The notes under the pieces were generated by a model. The model did not search any database. It worked only from the letters and a program-made list of their open reading frames with translations, and was not told the DNA's origin. A DNA stretch of 64,000 nt from Phymatolithon calcareum (Eukaryota; Rhodophyta; Florideophyceae; Hapalidiales). The first letter of the stretch is position 1, and every line of letters begins with the position of its first letter. The DNA lies in contig OZ345379.1 of NCBI GenBank assembly GCA_977006965.1, forward strand, positions 806,001-870,000, in the 5' to 3' direction. A program made the position numbers and the translations under genes. Positions 1 to 10,900 of the stretch are shown here, one piece after another.

Positions 1-1
1 G

Positions 2-283
2 ACTAGCGGCCATACAAAGCCCGCGGAAGGCGATGATATTTTCGTGTTTCATGAGCGTCATAATGTCCATTTCATTGCGCACTGATTCAAAATCCTGACA
101 AAGGACGGAGGAAGAATATATCTTTACGGCGACATGTTCGTCATTGTAGATGGCGCGAAACGTCACGCCTGACGCACCATGGCCCAGTTTTTTGCCGAAT
201 TTTAGCGCTGACTTGTCAATTAGCACGCCCTGTTCCGCGTAGCGCGGTATCAGCCGGTCGAGCTGCGGGTCATTCGCAGCCAT
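2..283 (-). CDS. protein kinase, N-terminal 94 residues, cut by window edge
   Basis: The reverse strand encodes the N-lobe of a protein kinase. The glycine-rich loop GHGASGVTF is at residues 34-42, the ATP-binding lysine is in VAVKIY (K54), a helix-C glutamate candidate is E71, and the strand after it reads KHENIIAFRGLC. The HENI-type motif and the short 30-residue leader before the loop resemble tyrosine-kinase-like (TKL) serine/threonine kinases, but the catalytic loop lies outside the window so the class is inferred. The start is the first ATG after an in-frame stop at 356-358, so the N-terminus is well supported. Upstream there is a TACTGTA site at 540-546. Substrate and pathway cannot be read from this part. 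Confidence 0.88.
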   Translation of the reverse strand, partial: MAANDPQLDRLIPRYAEQGVLIDKSALKFGKKLGHGASGVTFRAIYNDEHVAVKIYSSSVLCQDFESVRNEMDIMTLMKHENIIAFRGLCMAAS

Positions 284-2859
284 GTTGACGGCAGTGCGGG
301 CCTTTCGAGCAACTAAGGCACAGCTGCGGCCAAGTTGTGCGCTGGAAGTATGCGGTTATATTTCGTGGGCGGCAATTGCCGGAGGCTAAACATGCCCTGG
401 ACATGCAGGGTTTTAAAGAACCGAGGGGCGTGCTGTAGCACGTTCTCCGTGCAGATGGAAGCATCGTGATCACATGAAGGGTAGGAATGCGGAGTATGTA
501 TGAGAGCGCGATCTTCGAAACGCGTCATCGTTGTTATGATACTGTACGCACAGCTGGCCTTTCAAATGTTAACAAAAAAACCGGTTATCGGTTGTAAAAA
601 ATCTGACGGGGAATCTCCCATCGTCAGGCACCACGTGGATTCGTACTGTATACAGATATTTTAATTATGGGACTGGGCCACACCCCGGATGCGCATCAAC
701 CAGAAAAATCTCGTCATCGACATACTGCGAACATCAAAAAGACATACCGATAGATACATCGAGTAGTATGATCTAACTCCATCGTTTTTTTCAAATTCGA
801 AAGGGCTCAAAAATGAGTTCGTGAAAAAATTGCTAATATAAATTGAAAATATTTCGTAAAAAGAATATTTTCAATTTTTGAAGGTCTAATTCGATGTCGA
901 TTAATATAAAATAATTATTAAATAATATATTCGCACAGAAACGAGCTTACTTAGTGTTGTACATGTCTTCAGTAACGATAATAAAAGCCGATATATCATC
1001 CATAGCAAAAATCGAGCTGATGCTGTTACTGATATCAAGCATGCCTGCAATGTGGGGACAACTTTCTGTTTTTGTACTATTTCCTATGGGCCTCATTCAA
1101 CCCCGTAGGAAATCGCACAAGAACAGCAAATTGCCACACACATTGCGGGTACACCTAGGTGTGCCCGCAATGTGTGTGGCAATTCAGCTGAATATTCCGT
1201 CGAATAATCTCATTTATGTGCTGTCTGACGCACACGGCCACACTCTTTCACTGTAAGCAACGGCCATGTCCGAGGGAAGTTTCTCAAAACCCTAAAGATC
1301 CGGTCATCTACCTTCAGTCCACTGTCTGCGATACTCAAAGGGTGGACACTGCCTGCACAGAGGATTCAGTGAGACCTGTAGTAAAAAGTACTGTGGCACA
1401 CCTTGCCACAAAACAGAGGCATCTGAAAGCTACCAATGTGTAGATCTGTCTGTCGCTTTTACAGTGAAGTGGGAAAACGAAGTTAAGTGTGCAAAACAGA
1501 AGAAAGTAAAAAAATTAAATAATAAAATTGATCATTTTTAATATTTATATATATATATATTTAACACACCCGTCGCCTAAGAGTGGGCCCGTGATTCGCA
1601 CGTCCGAAAAAGTCATCTATGCTAAATCGAATTCCGAAATAAATGATTTTTATATCAATCGAAACTAGATATAGATCCAGAAAAGCAGGGCCTGCGCTGT
1701 TTTCTTTTTCGCTCCACAAGCCTCCAAAAAAAGTCGTACATCACTTTTTCATGGTGCTACGGAAAAATGGCAAATAACTTGAAGCAGTCGTTTTGCCAGG
1801 AATTTTGCTCGAAAATCATGTATCATACGCAACGAGTACGAGATTAGAAATGAAATGTCGAAACTAAAGGGATACTGGAGGGTTCCCTCTTCGATAGTGG
1901 AAGGTGCCCACCACATTATGCACAATTCCCCATCTCAAACGCCATGTGCTGACAGCAAAATATGCCTATGCACTGCGCTTTGAGAAAGGCACACAGCATT
2001 CGATACTACACAGTTCCGTAAATATGTATCATAGCGGCATTTTATGGGTTTTTGGTACCCTCAAATTATATGTCTTTCCCGCGAAAGGCAGGGTTTCATC
2101 GCTCTCCTCAGCTCCAAAGATTGTCTTAGGCGGAAAAATAACGCCGTAATGTTACCAAGCTCGACCTCCGCTTTCCAAAGAACCAAAAAATTGTGATCGG
2201 TGAATGTTTTACAAAATTCGTGCCTTTCGGAACCCTTTGAAATGTACTTTTTCGGATAGGTTTGCATAATATCTTTCAGTAGATGATCGACGATCCGCAC
2301 TTTTCCGGTAGTCGAAAAAGCGGAGAGAGATAGGAAGATACAAAACTCAAAAAGAAGGTTTAGTTTTAAATTTAACGATAGGAGGTAGGTGCTGGGTGCG
2401 GTGACAACTAATCGTGGCGAGCAATGACTAACAGGTACCCGGTACGATCAGTATGAGCGAGCCGATGGGCTTGGTTGCATCGGTCCATCGGCTCGAGCAG
2501 CTCCAAGTCACTTTTTTCAAACAGACAAATAAAGATGTATTCTTGTTTTTGAAACTTTGGTGGTCACGCACCATACGGAAACTGCCTTCCCATGGAACAT
2601 GGCTCCAGATCTTGATTACCTATTCCACCTTGTGCTGATATTGTTCAAGTCATACCCCTTCACCAGGCTGTCCTGAGCACTGCCTTGTGTAACAAATCCC
2701 GAAACATATCGATCTTGTACGATGACGCTACCACGTGAAAATATCCATGTGACTCAAGTGCTTGTCAAATGGATATGGTTCCCCTCGAAGCCCCCGTGGG
2801 GATCACAGGTGGGATTTGTTAGGACAGGAATGAGTCGCATCATATTGAAATTCGTCATG
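284..2859. other. gene-poor AT-rich stretch without supported gene
   Basis: No reading frame here shows a recognisable domain or coding-like composition. The stretch holds AT-rich DNA (about 780-960 and 1480-1565, with a TA run at 1546-1560), a 56-bp palindrome (listed separately), and a weak inverted repeat with 11-bp arms at 2458-2468 and 2485-2495. TACTGTA occurs at 540-546 and 644-650. From about 2640 the sequence may be the decayed upstream part of the LINE whose recognisable portion starts near 2860. Confidence 0.6.
1129..1184. repeat. 56-bp near-perfect palindrome
   Basis: Arms of 21 bp (1129-1149 and 1164-1184) are exact reverse complements. The 14-bp middle is itself palindromic (ACACCTAGGTGT) except for its outer T/G pair. 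The whole can fold into one long hairpin. There is no coding frame that explains it. Confidence 0.9.
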
Positions 2860-4640
2860 AATGGCGACGATGTCGGCAAAACGAAATGGAGCTCAAATCA
2901 AAGACTCGGTTCATGTGCGCTCTCAGTGGAACTACTTGGGGAGCTGAGTCACATGCGATGGAGTCATTCCGAAAAAGCTACTGTGAACCAGTAGCGCTAT
3001 ACGGAGCCTCGGCCTACGCGGTACACGGGGCTGACAACCACATCAAGCAAGTGGAAGTTGCGAGAAACGAAGCCGCTCGAGTCTCCACCGGTTGCTTGAA
3101 AGCCACAAAGATTTCGAAACTTCGGCTGCTTACTGGCATGAAGGGACTGCATGATTTTGGAGAAGTGGAGGCTACCATGGTGATGGAAAAAGCGTTAAGA
3201 TTGTCGCCGGACACCCCAGTTACAGGTGCAATGAACACTCGTGTGGCGAAACCGAAGAGTCAAGTGCGATCATGGCGCGAGACTAGTACCCAACAGCTCG
3301 CTGAAAAGGGAATTATTGCGGTCCCGCGAGATGGATTCCATCCACCAATTGGGAAGACCCGTTCGAAGAACAAGTATTGCAGTTTTCTTACCCCTGTGTC
3401 AGCAAAGGATGGGGAAAAGGAAAAGAAACTAGCCGCAGAGGCTCTGATACTCGAGCGGGAAGTCATGCAACCAGCGGCCATTGAACTATGGACAGATGGC
3501 AGCGTTGGAGAAATACCCACCGAGTTCATCCGCGATTTTCAAAATGACGAACGAGTCTCGGTGAACTGGGATGAAGGCTGGTACACCGCGACGCTGAAGA
3601 AATTCGACGTATTGCACCATCAAGACAGCCCGGTGGTGGCAAAGTTTTCGACTCGACACGGGAAACCACCGGATATTCTCCTTTTCTACGGCGACGGTGA
3701 CAAACATGCGTATGCCTCCACTCCAACCGTTTCCAAACAGCATGTGGTTCTTTGTGATGAGGATGGCGATATGCTAGACATGTATAGAACCATACCTGCT
3801 AATGTCGGCGGCGCAGGGATTTTGCTGATGAACGGAAACGAAATGGTGAAGGAACTGGCGCTGACGGCAGGAGCTGTTGGATCTTCATATGACGCCGAGG
3901 TCTTTGCCGCTGCCCAGGCGTTCCAAGAAGTGCTGAAGATCCCATTCGCACCTGGAAGCACTATACGGTGGTTCACTGACAGTAGGAGCGCTATCGATGC
4001 CAATGACGGTGAACCGAGGGGATACGGGGAGATGATACGGAAACTTTGGGGCCTTATGGAGCAGCTGATGTCCAAGGGTATCTTTGTCGAAGGCATTTGG
4101 ATTCCTAGCCACTGTGGAATTCCAAGAAATGATGCTGCCGACGAATTAGCTCGAAAGGGTATCTACGAATCTAACCTTCTGGACCACCAGAAAGTTCCTC
4201 TGACACTCGAAGCAGCAAGATCCATCATCAGGCCGCCTTCCAAATTCGATCCAGTCGTCGTTCCAACTCTTACATAAGACCTTCCCATATCGCATAGACG
4301 AGCAGAGGTGATGCTGCACCAGCTGATTGGAGACTGCACCCCAGTGGTTGCCACTTTTCACCACGGATGCAATATGGAAGTAATTCCGTACGATCCAGTG
4401 TGCAAGACCTGTAATTCTGGTTCCAAGGAAACTACCGAACACCTAATCCTACGATGTGGTGGACGTTCCGCCTCACGACGAAAATATATTGGCCGAGTGG
4501 GAAAAAAGACTGTAGAAGAGGTATGCCGAGAGAGACCCCTAGCCGTACTCAAATTTCTGAACAATGAGATGCTGTTGCAAAACAGCTCTAGACGCTTACC
4601 ATAAGTGTGAGCGATCTTTCCGCAATAAAGAAAGAAAGAA
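2860..4640 (+). mobile_element. LINE-1T retrotransposon, 5'-truncated copy 1
   Basis: This is the 3' part of a non-LTR retrotransposon: the end of the reverse-transcriptase thumb/connection region, an RNase H domain, a C-terminal CCHC-like zinc knuckle and a short 3' untranslated tail ending in AATAAAGAAAGAAAGAAAA. Related 3' fragments lie at 6525-7965 (minus), about 12710-12880 (minus, diverged), 37330-40260 (minus, interrupted), 46625-47523 (plus) and 62220-62500 (minus). All keep the 3' end, as expected from target-primed reverse transcription with frequent 5' truncation. The exact 5' boundary is unclear. Confidence 0.85.
2886..4604 (+). pseudogene. LINE-1T ORF2 fragment: RNase H with inserted Tudor-like domain plus zinc knuckle
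   Basis: One reading frame encodes 463 residues, then a TAA at 4275-4277, then continues in the same frame to 4604. Residues 20-100 resemble the RT thumb/connection of LINEs (SYCEPVALYGASAY, LRLLTGMKGLHDFGEV). RNase H follows with WTDGS (D203), SSYDAEVF (E338), FTDSRSA (D365) and WIPSHCGIPRNDAADELA (H409, D416, D419). Between the first two RNase H strands sit about 100 extra residues (209-307), including WDEGWYTATLKKFD and a YGDGD stretch, which look like a Tudor/SH3-like barrel. After the stop the frame gives CKTCNSGSKETTEHLILRC, a zinc-knuckle typical of LINE C-termini. In the related copy at 7630 the stop position is a sense codon, so the TAA is a lesion. The reverse-transcriptase palm is missing. 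Confidence 0.85.
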
Positions 4641-6524
4641 AACGAAATCGGCGACTTGAGACGTCGGGAGTACACCGATGCGAAATGAAATGAATACAGC
4701 AAAAAGATGCTAGGACGGGAACCCACGGAAGATATCGTGGCGACCGCGGCGAAGAGAGACAACCTGAGGTTGCTTGCTTGGATAGATCACGAAGTGAAGC
4801 AGGGTGGAAAAAAGAAGTTGACGTCCTTGTTTATTAAGGTGTGTATTCTGGGTTGATGTTCTGTTGTCCTCCCTTTCGAGTGGAAGAGAAAACGGAACAG
4901 GCTAAAATACTAAGTCTGAAACTGGAATAAGGATCTCGAGAGAATGCTATTGCTGTAACTAGTGGCTGTGCGTGTAAACTTAACCTCGATAGTTGACCTG
5001 TTTAGCCAACCATTGATACGAGAGTCCAGCATGCTCGCATGGCATTCTGCACAGTTGGTTGCAGAAGCTTTGCTTTCACACACCAACCTATTCGAAACTC
5101 TGAAAAACGCTTCCTCCCTAAATCAGTGTGTCGAGAGCTCGCCACGCCGAAAGCACCAGGTTGAGCTCTGCTCTTGGCTTGTTTTCCAAGAAAACGCTAC
5201 GGATGTCAGCGCGTCCGGGCACATGCGACTTTCAGCAAGCGCTGAACGGACAGCTGGCAAAAAGCAAACCGTGACTTTTCCTCGTTTTCGAGAGTTGGTC
5301 ACTAACGGCATACAGCAGCTTACACCGCGCGTCTCCATCTTCATCGAAACCAGTAACTTTCGCCGTTGCGTTGTAAGGTTTTTCAAATTGTTAGAGCTGC
5401 GCTCCGGCTTCCTTATTTGAAGACAAATACATATTGGGTCCACAGGCGCCAAAATTTTGCCCAGAATATCGGGAAGACCAATTGCCGACGAGTCTAGGGA
5501 CCCCACTATCGATGTAGTACTGTGCGCCAGAGACATACGATGGAGTTGACCCGGACACATTCTTAGGACGGACGAATGTCGCTTGGTTCGTCAAGTGCTA
5601 CTTCACTGCGTCCGCGTCCCAGACCTCGACGTGCAAGCAGCAGTCAAACTCGCAACAAATAGATTAGAATGGAAGAAGCTTAGGTCCTCAAAGTGTTGCT
5701 AGCCCTACAAAGGAAATGCGCAAAATGAACGAGTGACTATAGCGTCGGAGCACGATAGATAACACCATGTGCGGCGTGTCTCAACGCTCCAGGAATTTGG
5801 AAAATGAGATCGAGGACCATTAGAGAAGATGCTGAGATGACGAAGTGACTCGAGTATCATCATGGATTCCTAACTCTTAGCATCCCTTGAAAGCAAAGAG
5901 ACCAATGTATGCATTTTCAGTGAACGAAGAACGCCATATTTCCAACATTGGAGCTGGCTCTCCGTCGAGCAATGCAGTACAATATTGTAAGGCAATTCAG
6001 TGTCAGCCTTTACCATTTGGCTTTTTGGATCAAAGAACAATTCGGATCCCGCGGATACACTAGTGATGCACTAGTCTGACTAATGCAGCACTCGGCAGCT
6101 GAATGCTAACAAGCTCTCCCAGGCATTCTGGTCACCACACGACTATCGCTTCCAAGCACCATTGCCAAGTTGCCCCAAAGTGAGTGGTCGCTGCGCTTCG
6201 TCAGTCTTGTGGTCCACCCACGCATCCCTTCAAATTTTTGACTTCTTTCCTAGTTTTTCTATTGCGGAAGAGCAGCTCCGCTGTCTGGAATGTTTCAAAT
6301 ACTGGCGGATTGCTTCATTCGGTCTGTATCTGTTTGCAGGAGCAACGTAGGATCATATCCTCGAGCATCCCCAGAATCTCTCACGTCTTCTGAATGTGGA
6401 TCCAGAAAGCGGTTTTAAGACCACGTCCTTGAAGTTCTGTTTCACTTCTGGGATATTGCTGGCATAGCATCCAACGCGTTCTATAACCAGCATAGAAAAA
6501 CGATACTGTAATATCTTCTTCTAC
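4641..6524. other. intergenic, transposon debris
   Basis: No host gene is recognised. Open frames on both strands at 4960-5600 overlap one another and match no domain I know. On the minus strand 5391-5594 reads like a protein fragment (PSYVSGAQYYIDSGVPRL), but it has no partner elsewhere in the window. The only supported element is the LINE 3' end at 5612-5745. Confidence 0.5.
5612..5745 (+). repeat. 3' end of a second LINE family (copy 1; copy 2 at 51820-51945, minus)
   Basis: This stretch matches the reverse complement of about 51820-51945. Both copies can be read in one frame as DLDVQAAVKLA(T/S)N(R/K)LEWK(K)L followed a few codons later by KCC and TAG. The changes between copies are mostly conservative, which suggests a true protein C-terminus. 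The helical end with a late WKK resembles the C-termini of LINE reverse-transcriptase proteins. That family assignment is inferred; the repeat itself is seen. The similarity continues past the stop into a shared 3' untranslated stretch (AATGCGCAAAATGA). Confidence 0.65.
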
Positions 6525-7965
6525 TTCTTAAATTTCTTTATTGCTGGAGAGCTCACACGTAAGGTGAGTGTCTGAAGTTGCTCTCCAAAACACCTCATTG
6601 TTCAGAAATTTGGGTGTAGCTAGGGGTCTCTCACGATATAGTTCTTCTACGGTTTTTGTACCAACTCGACCAAGAAAATTGTGTCTGGAGACGGAACTTC
6701 CACCACAACGTAAAATCATGTGTTCGGCAGTTTCATCGCAACCGGAATTACAGACATTGCACACTGATCGTACGAAATTGTATGCCTGTTGAATCCACGC
6801 CTGAAGACGGCCACCATGGGTGTCGCGCCCACCGGTATCGCATGCTTCCGCCAGATGGTGGGGACGCCTTCGGAAGGAAGGCGGCCTTCCTTTTCTCGCG
6901 ACTGACGCATGTGCATTAGTTCCATCCCAGTGGTCTGGAAATGACTCGCGAGTTCGTATCGTGATCCCGTTTGGACCAGTAGTACACGTTGTCTCGCATG
7001 CACTGTAAGATAGCTTAGAGATCATCTTGAGTGGTTGTAAACCACGACGACGCCGACCTAAAGTAAAAAGGGCGGTGAATCCTGCTCGTAGACGCAACTG
7101 TTTGGTTTTGCGCTCGCATCCGTCTCTAGCTCAACCCTTTGACACTTCGGGTGGATGTTCCCCATCCACATCCATCACCGCATCTTCGTGCCGCCGTATC
7201 GTCCAACTCACAACGTTGCATCCACGTCGCGCACGGGGCAAAAACTCATCTATCTGACCTTTGTGTGTGCGTCGCTCTTACTACCCCAAGCCAGGGGCGC
7301 TGAGTCGTTCGCCGTACGATCCCGACACACAACGCTCAAGGATCCCGACAGTTCTTGCATTCCGCCCATCCAGGCGACGTTCTTTCCGTTTCGTTTCTTT
7401 CCGCTTTCGCAGCGACGATCTTATTCATTCCGCCTTCGAGGCGACGTGATCATCCATTCCGCCTTAGCGGCGACGGCCTCACTGACGCAAGGACGTTCCC
7501 GTTCTACGATCGTGACGCGCTTACATTCTGTTCGTCCACATCCTTCCTGTTTGTGTGGTGTTTTTGCCTTCTGCATTGCACTACAATGGGGGTGTAATAT
7601 CCAATCAGTTGGTGTAAGATCACTTCCGCTCATATATCCGATATGGGCAGCTCTCCGGGCAGTGTAGGAATGGCGAAAGGTTCGGTTTTGAAAGACGGCC
7701 TGATAATTGATCTCTCTGCTTCGAGTGTTAGAGGAACTATGTGATGGTGCAACAGGCCTGATTCGCAATACCCTTCTTGCCAGTTCGTCGACAGCATCAT
7801 TTCATGGAATTCCGCATTGACCTGGAATCCAACTGCCTTCAACGAAAATCCTCACTGGACATCAGTTACTTCATAAGGCCCAAATGTTCCCGTATTTATT
7901 TCCCCGTACCTCCGCCGTTGTCCGTCACTAGTACCAATGCAACTCCTGTTGTCGGTGAATCATCT
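6525..7965 (-). pseudogene. LINE-1T copy 2, decayed, split by an insertion of about 740 bp
   Basis: On the minus strand, about 7965-7580 aligns with RNase H and the following part of copy 1 (GATGATTCACCGACA matching GGTGGTTCACTGACA, then VPLTLEAERSIIRP and GELPIS). A frame break, a TGA and indels show it is dead. The homology resumes at about 6835 (TPMVAVFRRGFNRHTISYD), continues through the zinc knuckle CNVCNSGCDETAEHMILRC and RVGTKTVEELYRERPLA, and ends in the shared tail with AATAAAGAAA at about 6530. Between about 6836 and 7574 lies unrelated DNA, taken as a nested insertion. It contains three copies of a CATTCCGCC-N7-8-GCGACG unit near 7360, 7428 and 7455. The 5' end abuts the stop codon of the WD40 gene. 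Confidence 0.8.
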
Positions 7966-7978
7966 TATTCTTTCAATT

Positions 7979-10900
7979 CTATTCACGGAGAGTTGGGGTA
8001 ATTACTTGATGTGCAGGTTGCAGACGAAACTCGGGTGGGGGCGCGTATGCGCTCTCAGCACCAAAAGCATTCACGGAATTGGAGAAAAGTGCCCTGTGAA
8101 CAGCGTCATCGACACTAGGTCCGGCCACGATTACGGGATACATATAGTTGCGATTCTCGTCCCAGAGCTCAACGCCAACTGTGCAAAAATCTCCATCACG
8201 TACATATCTATTTCGGTTGGGAGGTTTTCGCTCACTTGCAAACGTCGTGTACGTTAAACCGTAGGATATGGGAACGTCAAAACACACTTTCTGCAGATCA
8301 GCATGTAGATATTCATGAGGAGTTGCAGGCGCGGGAACAGCACCCATGAATTTTCCATATGGCAGCACCTTGCCGTCCAACATCACACATAAAAGAGTTA
8401 GGGCACCGGTTATGTCGGACATTCCTGCGGCGTTCGGTTGATACCAGTTGCAACCCATTTTCGGAAAGCTCGGTTGATCGCCATGAAGGTGTGACACTGC
8501 ATCGAACAAGCTTGTCACTTGCCCTTCCGTTAGGATATCTTTTTGCGTCCACGTGAGACCCAGAGAAGCTTGTGCAACGCTTGTATTCAGTCCGATTGTC
8601 AAGCCCTTCGAAATGTTATGTTTCGATTTCGCAATGAACAGTTTTCCAGAATTGAGTACGAGAAAAGAGTCACCTGCTCTGCGCCAACGACTTGCTCGAA
8701 TTTTTCGTCGGAAAGTGAGCGGAATCATGCTTCGATCGCTTGTATTCTTCCATGCCTGAATAAGTGACTCCAAAACGTCACCTAAAGTGACAGCCCCGAC
8801 GTCGACCGGCAAGACCGAGAGCATGGCCGCAGCTTTCTCGCGCAGCGCGTCAGACATTTGTTTCCCGTACCCCAGCTTGAGAAAAGAGTCAAAAATAATG
8901 TCGGGATCCGAATACCCAATACCGCGCGCCCTGCTGAAGTCTCCATTCTTCGGAATATAACACAAGTTATGCACTCCGCCTATGCTCGTGTTCAGGTAGT
9001 CTGTTATTTTAGGACGGAGAACGATATTAGTCGTGTGAGGCAGCATGGTTGGATAAGCTATGCCTGCTTCGGAATTTTCCAATTGAAAAGACCTATTGAA
9101 CATGATCAACCCCACACCCCTTCTGGTCTTGTTAAATTTGTCCAAGAGTAAACCAACTTCACATCCCACCAGTAAATCAAGAGACGTTGCTTCGAGGTCA
9201 ATGGATGAATCCTCGAGCACGTCTGTGCACTTCTTTAGACGACGAGCCGCTATAATTCCTTGTTCCACTTTCGCCAAGCAGTCAAACTTCCATGAAATAC
9301 CGGTTAGCTGCACCAGGCGTCGGGCAATAAAGTGCACTTGAGGTTCGGGTAGGTCATCCAACAATATGTCCATCGAAAGGTCTTCTGCGGGTACAATGAT
9401 AGGACTCGACAATGGACATGCAAAGCAAAGCATGTTCTCCTCTTGATCGTACGCCATGATGAAGTCACACATGAACATGATACAGCTCTTGCTGTCCTGT
9501 TTGATGCCCAGTAATCGGTTATCCTTTGTGTAGAAGTGCCACTTCCGAATCACGCGTACCGCCCCAGCAATACGAAAACTATGCAACAGTGGAAGCAAAC
9601 GATCTCGCCAAGCTTTGCAACACGCGTCATGTAGTATCCTGAACTGCGAAGGAAAAAAACCTTCCGGGTCTTTTGAAACCCACGAAACTTGCAGCAAAAG
9701 ATGGTAAAGCAAAGAGTGTACTTCTTCGTCGTCTTCGCCAGCAAACATTAAGTCCAGACTTTGAAGGACAAGATTCATACAAGCGACTACAAACGCATTC
9801 TTGTTCACTCGAAGCAAATCATCCGCCGTTTCTTCCAAAGCATCCAGAATCAGGACATTCGACACATCCTTTCGGAACCTGTTATTTTGCACGAAAGACC
9901 CGACATGCGTGATCGCGTGCTCGTAAGACATCATCTCCTCTTGGCCTACGTGCTCATCGAATAGAGCCCCGGCATCACGTTCAATTGGAGAAAGGAGTGG
10001 TGCGACCTTCGCAGCTGGGACGTAGCGGTGCATCATCCATCGAGAACTGACTAGGTTTAGCAAATTCATCTGCTTATCTTCTCGGTAAACGAGACATGCT
10101 TCCTGCTTTAACGCCTCGTTCAACGCCCCAACAGATCCGAAATTGCTCGACTCAATGGCATCTTTTACCTGTCGTGCCACACCTACAGTGCTCGACAAAC
10201 CTTTCGAGGAGAACAGGTACCTCGCGACCAGTATGTTGCTTACGTCCACACCGCCCACCTTGTCAATAATGCAATGGTTGACGTCAATATCGATAGGACA
10301 AACATCCTCCGTCGACAGCTCTAGCATTTCCCATTTCCCAGAAAAGGCCGGATGCTTTAGTGTTAAACAGTCAATTTGAATCAGTGACAGGAGACATCTG
10401 GCTAACATCAGATGAAACCGCTTGCGATTCCCTCGATATGTAGTTTTGTGCAAACTTGTCAAGTTTTGACTCAAACGGAGTCTGTGCGATAGGGTTGGAA
10501 TGGCGCCCATGCGCGTGATCTTGTCAGTGCCGAGGAGCGCACTGATGCTAGAGAAAAAGTCTTGAAGGCCTTCTTTCATGCGGTAGAATCCTTCTCTATT
10601 TGCTGTGCCAGTTTTAGCCACATTCAATTTGAGTTCCGCGTGTTCAATGATATCGAGGTGTTCAGCATGCAAAAAGATGTTCCTCGCCAGCCATTGTCCC
10701 TCTGGACACTCGTCGGCGAGCTGAGATCGAAACGGGAGGTATAACTTGGAGAAGAAGAAGTAAGGGATGCCCAAGAATGACTTGAGCTCAAGTGGATCCA
10801 GCACGCCTGACCGCAGCGCGATGAGCAACAGGTTGTGGCCAGCAAAAAGGACGGATAAGGACATCTTGTTATTTGTGTTCAAGGCGTCGAACAGAGCATT

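Noticed and set aside
954-1443. Two overlapping open frames of 100 and 75 codons on the plus strand
   Set aside because: The first runs through the palindrome at 1129-1184 and neither shows a domain or coding-like composition.
4962-5594. Open frames of 152 (plus), 145 and 67 (minus) codons
   Set aside because: They overlap on opposite strands, have no recognisable motif and lie between transposon fragments.
7155-7667. 170-codon frame on the plus strand
   Set aside because: It is Ser/Arg/His-rich, made of short repeated units, and lies in an insertion within a dead LINE copy.
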